Shown: positions 15,834-25,443, counted from the stretch's first letter. The stretch is 27,411 nt of DNA from Phycisphaerales bacterium UBA7800 (GCA_002480565.1 DLCK01000032.1:1-27411); one strand, 5' to 3'. Notes: a model not told the origin generated them from the letters alone. Made by a program: numbers and translations.

Positions 15834-18800
15834 ATGCGACACCTGCAGATCACAATCTGTCTAATCACAATATGGCTTTGGACAATAAGCTTGCCCGTCT
15901 CGGCGCAAGACGTGATACCCGTTGGGCAAGGGTCCTACGCCAGCATCCCGCCAGCTCATGAAGGTGATGGGCCTACCAAAATGCTCAACTGGCCGGTCTA
16001 TAAAACAAAGGATGTGACTGGGCCATTGCCAACCAATGACTGGTGGACGGACCTATTGGTCAGTCAGTATTCCGGCGCGTTGTGGAGTTATCCCTTTAAG
16101 GTCGAGACAAATGACAAGGGCCTACTCGTTTTCCTGCCAACGCGATTTAACGAAACGGGTACGGATCTTGTCAATGAATATCCATTGCAGATCAGTTCGG
16201 AAAACTTTCATCCGAAGGACACTCGATTAAAAGCACATTCAGACTGGCTGGTCACCTTTCATATGGCAGAGTCCGACGAACGATACATAGACGTGACACT
16301 CGTTCGTGGCATGCCCTATGTCTGGATCGAATGCCACAATGTCACCCCATCCATACAAACGCAAGCCGATACCAATGCGTTTAATGAATCAACGCACCAA
16401 CTTGGCATTACCTGTGCGAATCGAAGCTATGGGTTGCATGTCTTGCCTGGCGATACGCTGACAAAACAATCTGGCAATCGCATCGACACGCGTTTTGTCA
16501 AAGACAATGGCGTACTGGTCATCAGTGCTTTGCCAAAAGAGTCAGACTTTGGACTGCTTGCCGATCACGCTTTTGCCATCCCGCGCAAGACCACACTCAC
16601 ATGGGATTACGACTCAACGCTTGCTCAAGTAACCACCCAATGGCAGATTCAAACCCAATCCCTGGATGGAAAACAGACTCAGGCAATCCAGGGCTGGCTT
16701 CCCCATCACCTTCGTGAAAACCACACATCGATTCGCGGCAACAACCTCAGCTATCTCACACCCCGTGGTAAACTCAACTGCTCCACGGGCAACAGCTTCA
16801 CCATCACATGGCCAATGGCGGGGCTCATCCCTTTTTATCCTTCGCCACAAAAAAACAATATTGAACACGACTACATCCCTTCGCGCATGAATGATTATTT
16901 AGCCCGTTACGCCACCAAGGCTGAATATGGGGCAGACACCTACTGGGGCGGCAAAGACCTTGTCCGCATGGCAAAATACATGCACTATGCCCGCCAACTT
17001 GACCATCCGGCATACCCAACGCTTAAAGCAAACTTGCTTAAAGCACTGACCGATTGGTTGACCTACGACCCGGGAGAAAAAGAACGATACTTTGCAGCCT
17101 ATCCCAATTGGGGAGCGCTCATCGGCTTTAACGAAAGCTACTGGTCCTACCAGTTCACCGACAATCATTTTCATGCAGGATACTTCACGCTTTCCGCTGC
17201 ATTATTAGGGATGGTAGACCAATCCTTTCTCAAGGACTATGGCCCATTGGTTCGGAAAATCGCAAGGCATTATGCCAATTGGGAGCATGACGCAAAGGAC
17301 TATCCATTTCTGCGAACATTCGATCCCTTCGCCGGACACTCGTATGCAGGCGGCTTCAGTTCCGCGACAGGCAACAATCAGGAATCAACTTCCGAAGCCG
17401 TGCAATCATGGGCAGGATTATATCTTTTAGGAGTCATGCTTGATGACAAAAAGATGACCGCGACAGGTGCGATGGGGTACGCCATGGAAACTGCTGCCAC
17501 CATGGAATATTGGTTTGATGTACATCACGAAAACTGGTCACCGAATTACAAGCATCCAGTCGTTGGAATTTTGTTTAATGGCGGTCAAGCTTATGCAACA
17601 TTCTTCAGCGGTGATCCGGCATGGATTCACGGCATTCAATGGCTACCGGCATCCCCCTATCTGGACTACTTGGTTAAAGATCAAACCTTTGCAAAAACCA
17701 ACTTCGACCAAATGATTGCCGACCGCAAGACCCGTGAAAACAAAGAAGGTATCAGCAGCATGGGGACCGCCTTAGGCAATGTCATCCTGTCTCATGCTGC
17801 ACAGTTTAATCCGGATTGGGTCGCTGCGCAGATGGACGAACTCTTTTCAGCAAACGATCCCATAGCCACCGACAACTACACTGCCGGCATTACGTACTAT
17901 CAAACACATAGCAAACGAAAACTTGGCCAGAGGGTGACAACCCATCACATAGCTGCTCCGATCTCTGCGGTTTACCACAACGCCAAAACCGACCAATGGT
18001 CATATGTCGCCTACAACAACAAACCTTATCCACGCGTGGTATCGGTTAATGAAGGTGATCACCAATTGGGATCAATGCTGTTGATGCCCAATCAATTAAC
18101 CGTGGCAAACAATCTGTCAGAAACCCACCAACCCGATGGGATCATTGCATTCTCACCAGGTGACAAAAGCAGCAATGTCCCGGTTAACACCAAAGCTTTG
18201 TACGTCGTTTTTACCAAAAGGGTAGATATTTCGTCATTTTCCTCAATCAAATTGGACAATCAGGTACTCGCGGTTACATGGCCTGCCCCCAACACCGCTG
18301 GAATTCTGCTTGAGAAGCCATTGACTCATCAAAAAATGTACACCGTTGAATTGCCAGAAGGAGTCCGGCTTGAGGATGGGCAAGTCCTCTCGCAAACCAA
18401 GTGGTCCTTTACGACCCAGCCATACCCAGCATTAAAACTCGTGGACAGTTCACCCAAGAACGCCAGCGAGCGTGTGCCACTTTCATTGGACACCATTGAG
18501 CTTCACTTTAACCAACCGGTCTTGACTGATACAGCTGGGACGTTGGAACTTCAGAGTAAAACAGCGATCGCGTTGACCGTCGGAAAAAACCAACAAGCAA
18601 ATACATTGCAATTGAAACTGGCTCAAGGACTGGTGTCGGATCAGACTTATGTACTGACCTTGCCTGCGACATTCGCATCGGAAAATAATCAGACATTGGG
18701 CAAGCCCCTGGTGTTACGATTTGTTACCTCTCCGCCAAGCATGCCTCCGAATGTGTACACCGAGAGCTTTGCGGGTGGCGGGTTTTCACATGACGATTCA

Positions 18801-19202
18801 ATCACCGTGGAGATGCTCAGCACGGAGAATCCCAGCGGTGGCAAGCACAGCATCAAACTCACCGGAACCCAAGGCGAAGGCATGCTCTATCTCTTTGCCG
18901 GAACCAGTGACCACGGCGAGGGTCGCAAACCCATTGACCTTTCAGACTATGATGCAATTGCGTTTGATCTATGTGGTAGTGCCAAGGAAGTGTGGATCAA
19001 GATCGGCCATCCGGTTTTCGACAAGGATGCTTTTGGACTGCATCGTCTGGACGACATTGGTCTGCTTTACAAAACCTATACGCTCAAACTGCCATCCCCC
19101 AAGGATCAAATCAACACGGTTCTGGCTGTAGGTGTGCAGGCTGATACCGAAGTGTTCATTGATAATATTCGGTTTATCAAGTCAGATAAAACTGCGGAAT
19201 AA
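15834..19202 (+). CDS. Secreted GH81 endo-beta-1,3-glucanase with Ig-like and binding domains
   Basis: This 1122-residue enzyme should hydrolyse beta-1,3-glucan such as laminarin, curdlan or callose outside the cytoplasm. The signal peptide covers residues 1-24 (cleaved after VSA). The GH81 module spans about 40-740: the N-terminal PLPTNDWWTDLL block, and the family signature FDPFAGHSYAGG followed by GNNQESTSEAVQSW. Asp497, Glu517 and Glu521 are the candidate catalytic acids. Two Big_5-like Ig domains follow (about 765-860 and 863-965; SPGDKSSNVPVNT and SSPKNASERVPLS), then a binding-type beta-sandwich from about 970 to 1120 ending VFIDNIRFI. It is divergent from the LacI operon across a 325-bp palindrome-rich region and converges with the next gene over 30 bp. 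It appears monocistronic. Confidence 0.93.
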   Translation: MRHLQITICLITIWLWTISLPVSAQDVIPVGQGSYASIPPAHEGDGPTKMLNWPVYKTKDVTGPLPTNDWWTDLLVSQYSGALWSYPFKVETNDKGLLVFLPTRFNETGTDLVNEYPLQISSENFHPKDTRLKAHSDWLVTFHMAESDERYIDVTLVRGMPYVWIECHNVTPSIQTQADTNAFNESTHQLGITCANRSYGLHVLPGDTLTKQSGNRIDTRFVKDNGVLVISALPKESDFGLLADHAFAIPRKTTLTWDYDSTLAQVTTQWQIQTQSLDGKQTQAIQGWLPHHLRENHTSIRGNNLSYLTPRGKLNCSTGNSFTITWPMAGLIPFYPSPQKNNIEHDYIPSRMNDYLARYATKAEYGADTYWGGKDLVRMAKYMHYARQLDHPAYPTLKANLLKALTDWLTYDPGEKERYFAAYPNWGALIGFNESYWSYQFTDNHFHAGYFTLSAALLGMVDQSFLKDYGPLVRKIARHYANWEHDAKDYPFLRTFDPFAGHSYAGGFSSATGNNQESTSEAVQSWAGLYLLGVMLDDKKMTATGAMGYAMETAATMEYWFDVHHENWSPNYKHPVVGILFNGGQAYATFFSGDPAWIHGIQWLPASPYLDYLVKDQTFAKTNFDQMIADRKTRENKEGISSMGTALGNVILSHAAQFNPDWVAAQMDELFSANDPIATDNYTAGITYYQTHSKRKLGQRVTTHHIAAPISAVYHNAKTDQWSYVAYNNKPYPRVVSVNEGDHQLGSMLLMPNQLTVANNLSETHQPDGIIAFSPGDKSSNVPVNTKALYVVFTKRVDISSFSSIKLDNQVLAVTWPAPNTAGILLEKPLTHQKMYTVELPEGVRLEDGQVLSQTKWSFTTQPYPALKLVDSSPKNASERVPLSLDTIELHFNQPVLTDTAGTLELQSKTAIALTVGKNQQANTLQLKLAQGLVSDQTYVLTLPATFASENNQTLGKPLVLRFVTSPPSMPPNVYTESFAGGGFSHDDSITVEMLSTENPSGGKHSIKLTGTQGEGMLYLFAGTSDHGEGRKPIDLSDYDAIAFDLCGSAKEVWIKIGHPVFDKDAFGLHRLDDIGLLYKTYTLKLPSPKDQINTVLAVGVQADTEVFIDNIRFIKSDKTAE

Positions 19203-19232
19203 ATCAACACATCCCTGTCATTCACACTGGAA

Positions 19233-22200
19233 TTATTGGGGTTTGATGGACGCTTTGAGATAATGAGCAGCACTACTCCATGCTTCGTTGGTCCCTGTCC
19301 CATAGGTCATTTGCAGAACTTTACCTGCTTTGGGTCGGGCGAAGTCAATTTGAAATTCGATGCCGAAGGTTTCTGTCGGTGTGCTTTTGAAACCCAAGAC
19401 ATACCAGGGGATGAGGGCTTCAAGCAGATAGCCGGTGTCGGTTGGACTGCGTGCGATTTCGACTCCTGATTCACTTGCTGCGGGGAACGGACTTCCGGGC
19501 CGACTGTATGCCAGGAAGATTTGTTTGGTTGGTTTTTTACCTGCATTGTGCACATCGCTAAAAACTTCAAAACAATCACCGTCATACCAATTGACGTTTT
19601 CTGTGGTTATGGGTTGAGCCCCCTTGTCGATGTGTGTGAGTATCGCCAAGCCTTTGCCGGTAGCAAGCATCCAGATTAACGCACCTTCGCCGTGCATACG
19701 GCTTCCAAAAACCACATGTGATCCAAAGAAATGCCAATCAGGGACATTGTCTTCATCCATTGGGATACCGATGGACTTGGCCCAAAGTTTGTCATCGGGC
19801 ATGCCGTCGATTGCAATGCTTGCTGATTGGATCAATGGAATTTGAATCGCGTTTGTTGAAGGGACTTTGCATGCCGGGAGCATCTGCGAAATTTTTTCGG
19901 CTTTGAGCACGGCATTGTCAGCCGGTTTATTGAGCAGGAATTCAATGCGTTTGAACCCGCCGACAGCTGCCTGATTCATGATTGGTCCGACGACACCAAA
20001 GTCCATGCGTTTGACCTTGGACCAGTCAATATGCTCGGGAATATTGTCTTTATCCTTGGCGGACTTCTTGTTGAGTTTGAAGTCATCAGCGGTGAGCAGG
20101 ACATCATGCCACTGATCATTTTCAAAGATGAAGTTGATCTGTTTGGACTTGTATTTGAGGCCATCGGTACACGTGAGTGTCAAAAATGCATCACGGGGTT
20201 GCGTGCCATCGCCTTTAAAATGCAGCACGATTCCTTTGCAATTGTCCGCACTGGTTTGTGGTGCGCGTAGTTCTGCAAAGCATCCTCCAAACCACTCCTG
20301 ATTAACTTTCCCGAAGGTGATCTGTGAATATTTGCCATTACTGTCACTGAGTTTTTTTGCTTTGGCATTGACATAGGCAAAGGGAAATTTACTGGTAGCA
20401 AAGTCCGCAGCAGGAAAACGGATATCACCTTGAGGCACATCATTGGTAGAAGCGACCGACGTTTCTCGGTGTTGCGTTCGGGTCAAGACTTCACTGGCAT
20501 CAATGCGTTTGGGAGACTGTGGTTTGGTCTGACGGGGCGTGATCTGAGTTGGGAAACCTGCGAATGTTTCGTTGGCCGGCGCATCATATTGATCGGTTGC
20601 GACTTCATACCAAACAGTTTGCCACTTGGTGGAAAGCTCCCATTGCAGCGTTTTACCAGTGATCCTGGTATCGACTTTCCCAAGCCGTTTACCTGTGCTG
20701 TCCAGTGCAAAGACATTGAGTTGGGATGCGATGTCAGATGTGATTGTTAATTGCCCCCGCAGAGCTTCGACTAAAACGGGCGCCTTTCCGGTTTTGAGTA
20801 CCGCCATTTTGCCTTGGCTGTTTTCGCCAACTTGCATGTCGGTGTTCTGCATCCGACCGGTGACGACGAGGAGCATGCGTTGTGATTTGTTTAACGGTTT
20901 ATTGTCTGCAGCAGAGAGAAGCACATTGCCATAGGGTACGTCAATATTGCATGCCAGGTTGTGAGTTTTGTTGTTTTCACGCCATCCCATCAAGCCACTG
21001 AAGCCTTGAGTTTTAGGGGTGTTGATCACGAGGGTTCCAGTCCCCCAGTCAAAGGTCAGTTCACCTGTGTCGGAGGTGTACCATGTGTTATCAGCATGAT
21101 TGTCTGCCGTTGGAATGCCCCAACGTTTAGCAGCATGCAGATACAATCGTAATAGCCACTGACGGTCAGTAGTGACAGCATCAAACGCAGCGGCATTGGG
21201 GAAGACCACAAAGCGATCATCCATCCAACCCAGTGTGTATTGCTTGTCTTCACTGATACCCAGGGGTGAAGCAGCTTTGGGAATACTGTTAATCGCAATG
21301 GCTGCTTCCAGAGATTTAAAAGTAAGTTTTTTACCTGTTTTAAAGGCTTTAGAGAACGACATGGTGACCGGTTTGTTTATGGTTTTGACTTTTACATCAG
21401 GATGAATCACACGTGCTTGAAATGCCAAGTCACGTTTTTTGTGATAGGGATCGTTGTAAGGATTGTCCCCAAGGATCAGGGCATGTTTGGCATGACGGTA
21501 GTCACCTGATGCGCTGCGCCCGGTGGTAAACACTACATCTGCATCACCATCGTAGACTTCATCAAAAAAGTAATTATTCACATCATGGATCATGGGCAGG
21601 AACAATGCAACGCCACCAATTGAACCTGTACCACGTCCGGCACCGGGTGCGTGGAGATTCTGTTCTGCGCGGTCTGCTGCTGAACATGCAAGATGTACAC
21701 GGACTTGGGGACGGCTGATGTCCTGGCGAATGAACATGGGAGCAATCACACGATTCACTGATTGCCAGGGGATGTCATGGAGACTGCTGAAGGATCGGTC
21801 GATTTTTTTCTTGTAACCAATATATCGGTAAAGAAAGTCAACGTTTGGCATCTGCTCACCACGCCACCGATGCGCCAGTGAAAACTGCAGGCTTTGGGAA
21901 ATGTTCTGGTAGCTGGAGATGGTCGCCACCGCCATATTCACATCTGCACGACGGGTAAATGTCCCGCCGGTCCATTCACCGTTGATTGCGGGAACGCCCT
22001 GGACTTTCACCCGTGGGATATTGGAAAACCAATTGTTCACACGCAGATCCACCCCTTCAAGCTCCGCACCGGTAACACCGGGACGTGCATTGAAGACGGT
22101 ACTGCCATTGGCATAAAGGTGAGCAGCAAGTGCGCGACCATCCTGTACTTCGGCATGTTGATTGGCTGGGCCGTAAAGTTCATGCGAACCGATGACCAAA

Positions 22201-23294
22201 CCCTTGTAACCCAATGATCGCAAATGCTGCGTGGCATCCCTGTAAAATCCACCCGCAGTCTGCGAGAGATATGCGAAGTAATCATTGACACGTGCAGCAC
22301 CGCGTGTCTTGGAACGATATGGCCTGTCCCAATCCAGAAACGGCATTAAACGCGGGGAAAAGACGGTGTTTTTCGCGGGGTCTTCATTGGCAAACAAGCC
22401 GTGCGTACCGTTGACATCCGTCCAGGCAGCGTCGAGCTTTTCACGACTGCCGTAGCGTTTGAGCAGCCACTGGTTCCATTGCTGATTATGCCAATCGGTC
22501 ATGGAGTCGGTGAGTTTGAAATTCCAATCCCAGAAGAGCCCGTTCTCGTTGATGATTTCAATGGTGACAATGCCCGGTTCATCAGCCCACTTGCGATTGG
22601 TGTATGGATTGACATGGTTGAGTAATTCTGTCGCAGAACGTTTCCATGCTTTGACAATTGCCGGATGTGGGAAGAGCCCCTTCCATCCCCCGCCGTTGAG
22701 CTTCTTGAGCTTTTCAAAGTCCGGGACATCCAGTCCATCTTCCTCAAGCAGATTGCGTGAATCGATCAAGTCCATGTAGACATAGATGCCACGCTTGAAG
22801 AGTTCGGCGACGAGCTTGTCCATGCGCTCCATATGACTTGGTTCAAGCAGGTAATTGCTCGGCGGTTTCTGTTGCAGGTAACCGATACCGTTCCAAGGCA
22901 GGTCGTTGTGATGCAGACGTACAAGGTTGTATCCCATGGCTGCAATGGCGTCGGCAAGTTTGATGATTTCGGCTGGTTTTTCAGGGAAAGTCGCGCCATA
23001 GCAAAGTGTCGTCCCCCAGAATCGAGCTGGAGTACCGTCAGCAAATTGCAGTGAACCATCGGCTGTGGGTTGGACGTAGCCATGTTTACCAGCAGGTGCA
23101 TCAAAGAGCCATTGACCAACGTTGATCACCGACTCATTGGCAAAGCCTGGATACCGCCCCACCGGCCAAGTCACCAGATCAGCGGTGTCAGGTAATGTGT
23201 CAGCGGGTGGTTCTGCAATGATTTGCGTTTGAGCAAACAGTGAACCGGCAGACAACAGAATTATGCTAAACAGAGACACAATATATTTTGTCAT
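19233..23294 (-). CDS. Very large secreted glycoside hydrolase-like protein (clan GH-A type) with CBM9-like C-terminus
   Basis: The protein has 1353 residues from the chosen start. Its signal peptide is MTKYIVSLFSIILLSAGSLF, cleaved after FA. Residues about 80-500 look like a TIM barrel: FWGTTLCYGATFP, GYNLVRLHHND, acid/base Glu250 in IEIINENGLFWDW, and nucleophile candidate Glu440 in PAINGEWTGG. A long beta-rich middle follows, then a CBM11/CIA30-like domain at about 955-1110 (IVLHFKGDG, KRMDFGVVGP). A CBM9- or DOMON-like domain ends the protein (SIAIDGMPDDKLWAKS, VNWYDGDCFEVFSD, GYLLEALIPW). The family and substrate cannot be fixed. Start choice is uncertain: ATG at 23342 has GGAG 7 nt upstream and would add 16 residues, whereas 23294 has GGGAG 10 nt away but gives the cleaner signal peptide. 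It lies 171 bp downstream of a pseudopilin on the same strand. Confidence 0.75.
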   Translation of the reverse strand: MTKYIVSLFSIILLSAGSLFAQTQIIAEPPADTLPDTADLVTWPVGRYPGFANESVINVGQWLFDAPAGKHGYVQPTADGSLQFADGTPARFWGTTLCYGATFPEKPAEIIKLADAIAAMGYNLVRLHHNDLPWNGIGYLQQKPPSNYLLEPSHMERMDKLVAELFKRGIYVYMDLIDSRNLLEEDGLDVPDFEKLKKLNGGGWKGLFPHPAIVKAWKRSATELLNHVNPYTNRKWADEPGIVTIEIINENGLFWDWNFKLTDSMTDWHNQQWNQWLLKRYGSREKLDAAWTDVNGTHGLFANEDPAKNTVFSPRLMPFLDWDRPYRSKTRGAARVNDYFAYLSQTAGGFYRDATQHLRSLGYKGLVIGSHELYGPANQHAEVQDGRALAAHLYANGSTVFNARPGVTGAELEGVDLRVNNWFSNIPRVKVQGVPAINGEWTGGTFTRRADVNMAVATISSYQNISQSLQFSLAHRWRGEQMPNVDFLYRYIGYKKKIDRSFSSLHDIPWQSVNRVIAPMFIRQDISRPQVRVHLACSAADRAEQNLHAPGAGRGTGSIGGVALFLPMIHDVNNYFFDEVYDGDADVVFTTGRSASGDYRHAKHALILGDNPYNDPYHKKRDLAFQARVIHPDVKVKTINKPVTMSFSKAFKTGKKLTFKSLEAAIAINSIPKAASPLGISEDKQYTLGWMDDRFVVFPNAAAFDAVTTDRQWLLRLYLHAAKRWGIPTADNHADNTWYTSDTGELTFDWGTGTLVINTPKTQGFSGLMGWRENNKTHNLACNIDVPYGNVLLSAADNKPLNKSQRMLLVVTGRMQNTDMQVGENSQGKMAVLKTGKAPVLVEALRGQLTITSDIASQLNVFALDSTGKRLGKVDTRITGKTLQWELSTKWQTVWYEVATDQYDAPANETFAGFPTQITPRQTKPQSPKRIDASEVLTRTQHRETSVASTNDVPQGDIRFPAADFATSKFPFAYVNAKAKKLSDSNGKYSQITFGKVNQEWFGGCFAELRAPQTSADNCKGIVLHFKGDGTQPRDAFLTLTCTDGLKYKSKQINFIFENDQWHDVLLTADDFKLNKKSAKDKDNIPEHIDWSKVKRMDFGVVGPIMNQAAVGGFKRIEFLLNKPADNAVLKAEKISQMLPACKVPSTNAIQIPLIQSASIAIDGMPDDKLWAKSIGIPMDEDNVPDWHFFGSHVVFGSRMHGEGALIWMLATGKGLAILTHIDKGAQPITTENVNWYDGDCFEVFSDVHNAGKKPTKQIFLAYSRPGSPFPAASESGVEIARSPTDTGYLLEALIPWYVLGFKSTPTETFGIEFQIDFARPKAGKVLQMTYGTGTNEAWSSAAHYLKASIKPQ

Positions 23295-23465
23295 TGAATG
23301 TTGACTCCCTGACGTGCGGCAGCGAATACGAAGATACGGCATGAACAAACTCCGCTTGTTTAAGTGTTAGTGTTGCAATGCAGAATGTCCAGACTGTTGT
23401 ACATGCTAAGCACATCTCGACAGTCAATTCATTCTTGTCAGGCAGGTGGATACATCATGTCCAAA

Positions 23466-24116
23466 TCAGAACCCCAGACCAAAACGTTTGGCAATATCCG
23501 GATCGCGTCTTAAAACCACATGACCGTCCATGTACAGACGACTTTGCGATTCGACCGAACCGTCAGGATGCTTGTGCATGTTAATCCATGCAGAAGATGT
23601 ACTGCCTGGATCAGTAGCTGTGTCTGTAACGATCGACTTCTTTGAAGGCTGAATGTCTACATCATAAAGCGTCATCGGCTTGTAGGTATTGATGTTGTAA
23701 TACGAACCACGTGTCATGATGTAGAAATAGGAACTGCGACTTTGATACATCTTCATCCAATATTTCTGCCATTCACGTTTGCCTAAAGGGCACTGAGACA
23801 TCTGACCAGTCAACCCGTAGGGAACCATGGTCCTCCACATGTAATCCAAACGCGACTTGCCAGTAGCTCCGACACGAGCAGAGTAGGCATAGTCGGCATT
23901 GTAAATCGGCAAGGTCTCGGCGTAATCGCCACAGTAACTGTGAATCACCAATCCCATCTGACGCAGGTTCGTCTGACACTGCGTCAAGGTTGTTGTGCGT
24001 CGGGCTTTCCCCAAAGCCGGCAGCAAGACAGAAATCAACAGCGAAATAATGCTGATGACAACCAACAATTCGATCAGCGTAAATGCCTGAGTCTTGGATC
24101 GAGTCATTAATGACAT
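23466..24116 (-). CDS. Type II pseudopilin-like protein with C-terminal DGH motif
   Basis: This 216-residue protein opens with a basic leader and the prepilin motif QAFTLIELLVVISIISLLIS, with expected cleavage between Ala11 and Phe12. The helix ends in LLPALGKARRTTTLTQC. The C-terminal part carries SRLYMDGHVVLRRDPD (Asp197-Gly198-His199), with His 13 residues before the Asp, so the H-X9-DG spacing is again stretched. GGAG lies 8 nt before the start. A strong promoter whose -10 is overlapped by a LacI-type operator precedes it, and the divergent gene encodes a LacI regulator. The giant glycosidase follows on the same strand. A role in pseudopilus-dependent secretion or display is inferred. Confidence 0.9.
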   Translation of the reverse strand: MSLMTRSKTQAFTLIELLVVISIISLLISVLLPALGKARRTTTLTQCQTNLRQMGLVIHSYCGDYAETLPIYNADYAYSARVGATGKSRLDYMWRTMVPYGLTGQMSQCPLGKREWQKYWMKMYQSRSSYFYIMTRGSYYNINTYKPMTLYDVDIQPSKKSIVTDTATDPGSTSSAWINMHKHPDGSVESQSRLYMDGHVVLRRDPDIAKRFGLGF

Positions 24117-24153
24117 GATAGAAGCTCCATATTAAGGCGTCACGCGCCGTCTG

Positions 24154-24187
24154 TGCAAACGTTATACTTGATAATTCCAGTAGTCAA
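24154..24187 (-). promoter_or_regulatory. Promoter with overlapping LacI-type operator, pseudopilin-glycosidase operon
   Basis: On the minus strand TTGACT (24187-24182) and TATAAC (24166-24161) are separated by 15 nt; each matches five of six consensus bases. The -10 runs straight into GTTTGCA, so the operator (plus strand TGCAAACGTTATA, 24154-24166) covers it. A bound regulator would block RNA polymerase. The half-site TGCAAACGTT is identical to that in the divergent lacI leader. Confidence 0.7.
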
Positions 24188-24235
24188 GAATCTCAATGTG
24201 ATTTTTTTGTTTTTTAATCAATTTTCCTGCAATAT

Positions 24236-24264
24236 TTGCCATTTCCAGACGTAAGTCCTACACT
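24236..24264 (+). promoter_or_regulatory. Candidate sigma70-type promoter of the second LacI gene
   Basis: TTGCCA (24236-24241) and TACACT (24259-24264) have a 17-nt spacer, with five and four consensus matches. The predicted start site would lie just upstream of the operator at 24278, so autoregulation by blocking early elongation or initiation is plausible. Confidence 0.55.
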
Positions 24265-24277
24265 TGCATGAAGCGGA

Positions 24278-24291
24278 TTTAAACGTTTGCA
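24278..24291. promoter_or_regulatory. LacI-type operator in the second LacI leader
   Basis: TTTAAACGTTTGCA contains the perfect palindrome AAACGTTT and, on the other strand, TGCAAACGTTTAAA. It shares the ten bases TGCAAACGTT with the operator at 24154 and TGCAAACG with the site at 27368-27375. It lies 18 nt before the regulator's start codon. Confidence 0.7.
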
Positions 24292-24308
24292 TGATCTGGA
24301 GTTTTCGT

Positions 24309-25397
24309 ATGTCCCGTTTAGCCGATGTTGCACAAGTTGCCGGAGTCAGTGTGGCCACCGCCAGCCGCGTACTTAACCGTGGGAAGCATGTCGAGCGTAT
24401 TAGTGACGCCTGCAAGGCCAAGGTAATCGCTGCTGCCAAACAGGTGGGCTATACCGCCAACTATCATGCTCAGGTGATGAAGCGGGGCTTGGCGCAGACC
24501 ATCGCTGTAGCCATGGAGATCAGTGGACCATCGGAAGATCGCACGCCTGAAGCGTTAACGTGTAACCCTTATTTCATGAACATGATCGCAGGGATTGAAA
24601 CCGCTGCACATAAAGTCGGCTTTGCCACTACGCTCATGGGTCCGACCGATCAGGACTTGGCCATCGAACGTGTCGCTGAGGGCATTCGCGAAAAGCGTTT
24701 TGATGGTGGTGTGCTTTTGGCATCAGTGTTGACACCTGACAAAACCAAACTGCTCACGCAGGCACCGGACCTGCCAATGGTGGTGGTGCAGCCCAATGTG
24801 CCGACGCGTTTACCCGTCGTGGATTTCGATGACGCCAAAGGCATTGAGTTGATCCTCGAACATCTTGGCCAACTCGGCCATCAACGCATTGCATGGTTAG
24901 GATCACTTCAACATGACGGCAGCGTCTATCAACGCGAACAAATCTTCATGCAAAAGACATGGGACGCCAACATGCATGGCCAATCCATTCGCTTTGACTA
25001 TCCACCCTTTGACACGACCAATGATCCTGAAGAAGAAATCATGTCCCGTGCTTATGACGCGATGAGTCAAGCAATCAAAAAAGAAAAACCGCAATACACA
25101 GCCGTTGTCTGCTACAACGATGCAACCGCTGTGGGATGTGTCCGTGCATTACAGCAACACAACATTCAAATCCCAACGCAGATGTCCGTCGTGGGCTTCG
25201 ACAACACGCGTGCAAAATTCTGCAGTCCGCCTCTGACCACCATCGATCACCAATTTGCACAAATCGGCTTAACCGCAGGCAGGCAACTTTTAGAGATGAT
25301 CCAAGCAGGCAACAAAACCTTCACAGCCTATCAAGATCAAAAAACCATCATCCAACCCAAACTCGTCACCCGCCAAAGTACCGCCCCCGGAAGTTAA
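24309..25397 (+). CDS. LacI-family transcriptional regulator
   Basis: This 362-residue protein has a LacI helix-turn-helix at residues 3-48 (LADVAQVAGVSVATASRVLN). A recognisable hinge segment follows (GYTANYHAQVMKRGL), then a sugar-binding effector domain (FDGGVLLASV, GHQRIAWLGS, TAVVCYNDATAVGCVRAL, MSVVGFDNTRAKFCSPPLTTIDH). The start at 24309 has GGAG 7 nt upstream and begins the HTH; the frame is open back to 24264. It is divergent from the pseudopilin-glycosidase operon and convergent, 46 bp apart, with the kduD-GH105 operon. Matching operator half-sites at all three promoters suggest it controls them and itself. A plausible effector is an unsaturated-uronate breakdown intermediate, inferred from the kduD link. 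Confidence 0.93.
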   Translation: MSRLADVAQVAGVSVATASRVLNRGKHVERISDACKAKVIAAAKQVGYTANYHAQVMKRGLAQTIAVAMEISGPSEDRTPEALTCNPYFMNMIAGIETAAHKVGFATTLMGPTDQDLAIERVAEGIREKRFDGGVLLASVLTPDKTKLLTQAPDLPMVVVQPNVPTRLPVVDFDDAKGIELILEHLGQLGHQRIAWLGSLQHDGSVYQREQIFMQKTWDANMHGQSIRFDYPPFDTTNDPEEEIMSRAYDAMSQAIKKEKPQYTAVVCYNDATAVGCVRALQQHNIQIPTQMSVVGFDNTRAKFCSPPLTTIDHQFAQIGLTAGRQLLEMIQAGNKTFTAYQDQKTIIQPKLVTRQSTAPGS

Positions 25398-25443
25398 ACC
25401 GCAAACCAACCTGACTTTTTTTAAGAGTGCGACGAGATTGCGA

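Noticed and set aside
25398..25443. Terminator between the convergent LacI and GH105 genes
   Set aside because: There is a run of seven T residues but no stable stem before it on either strand.
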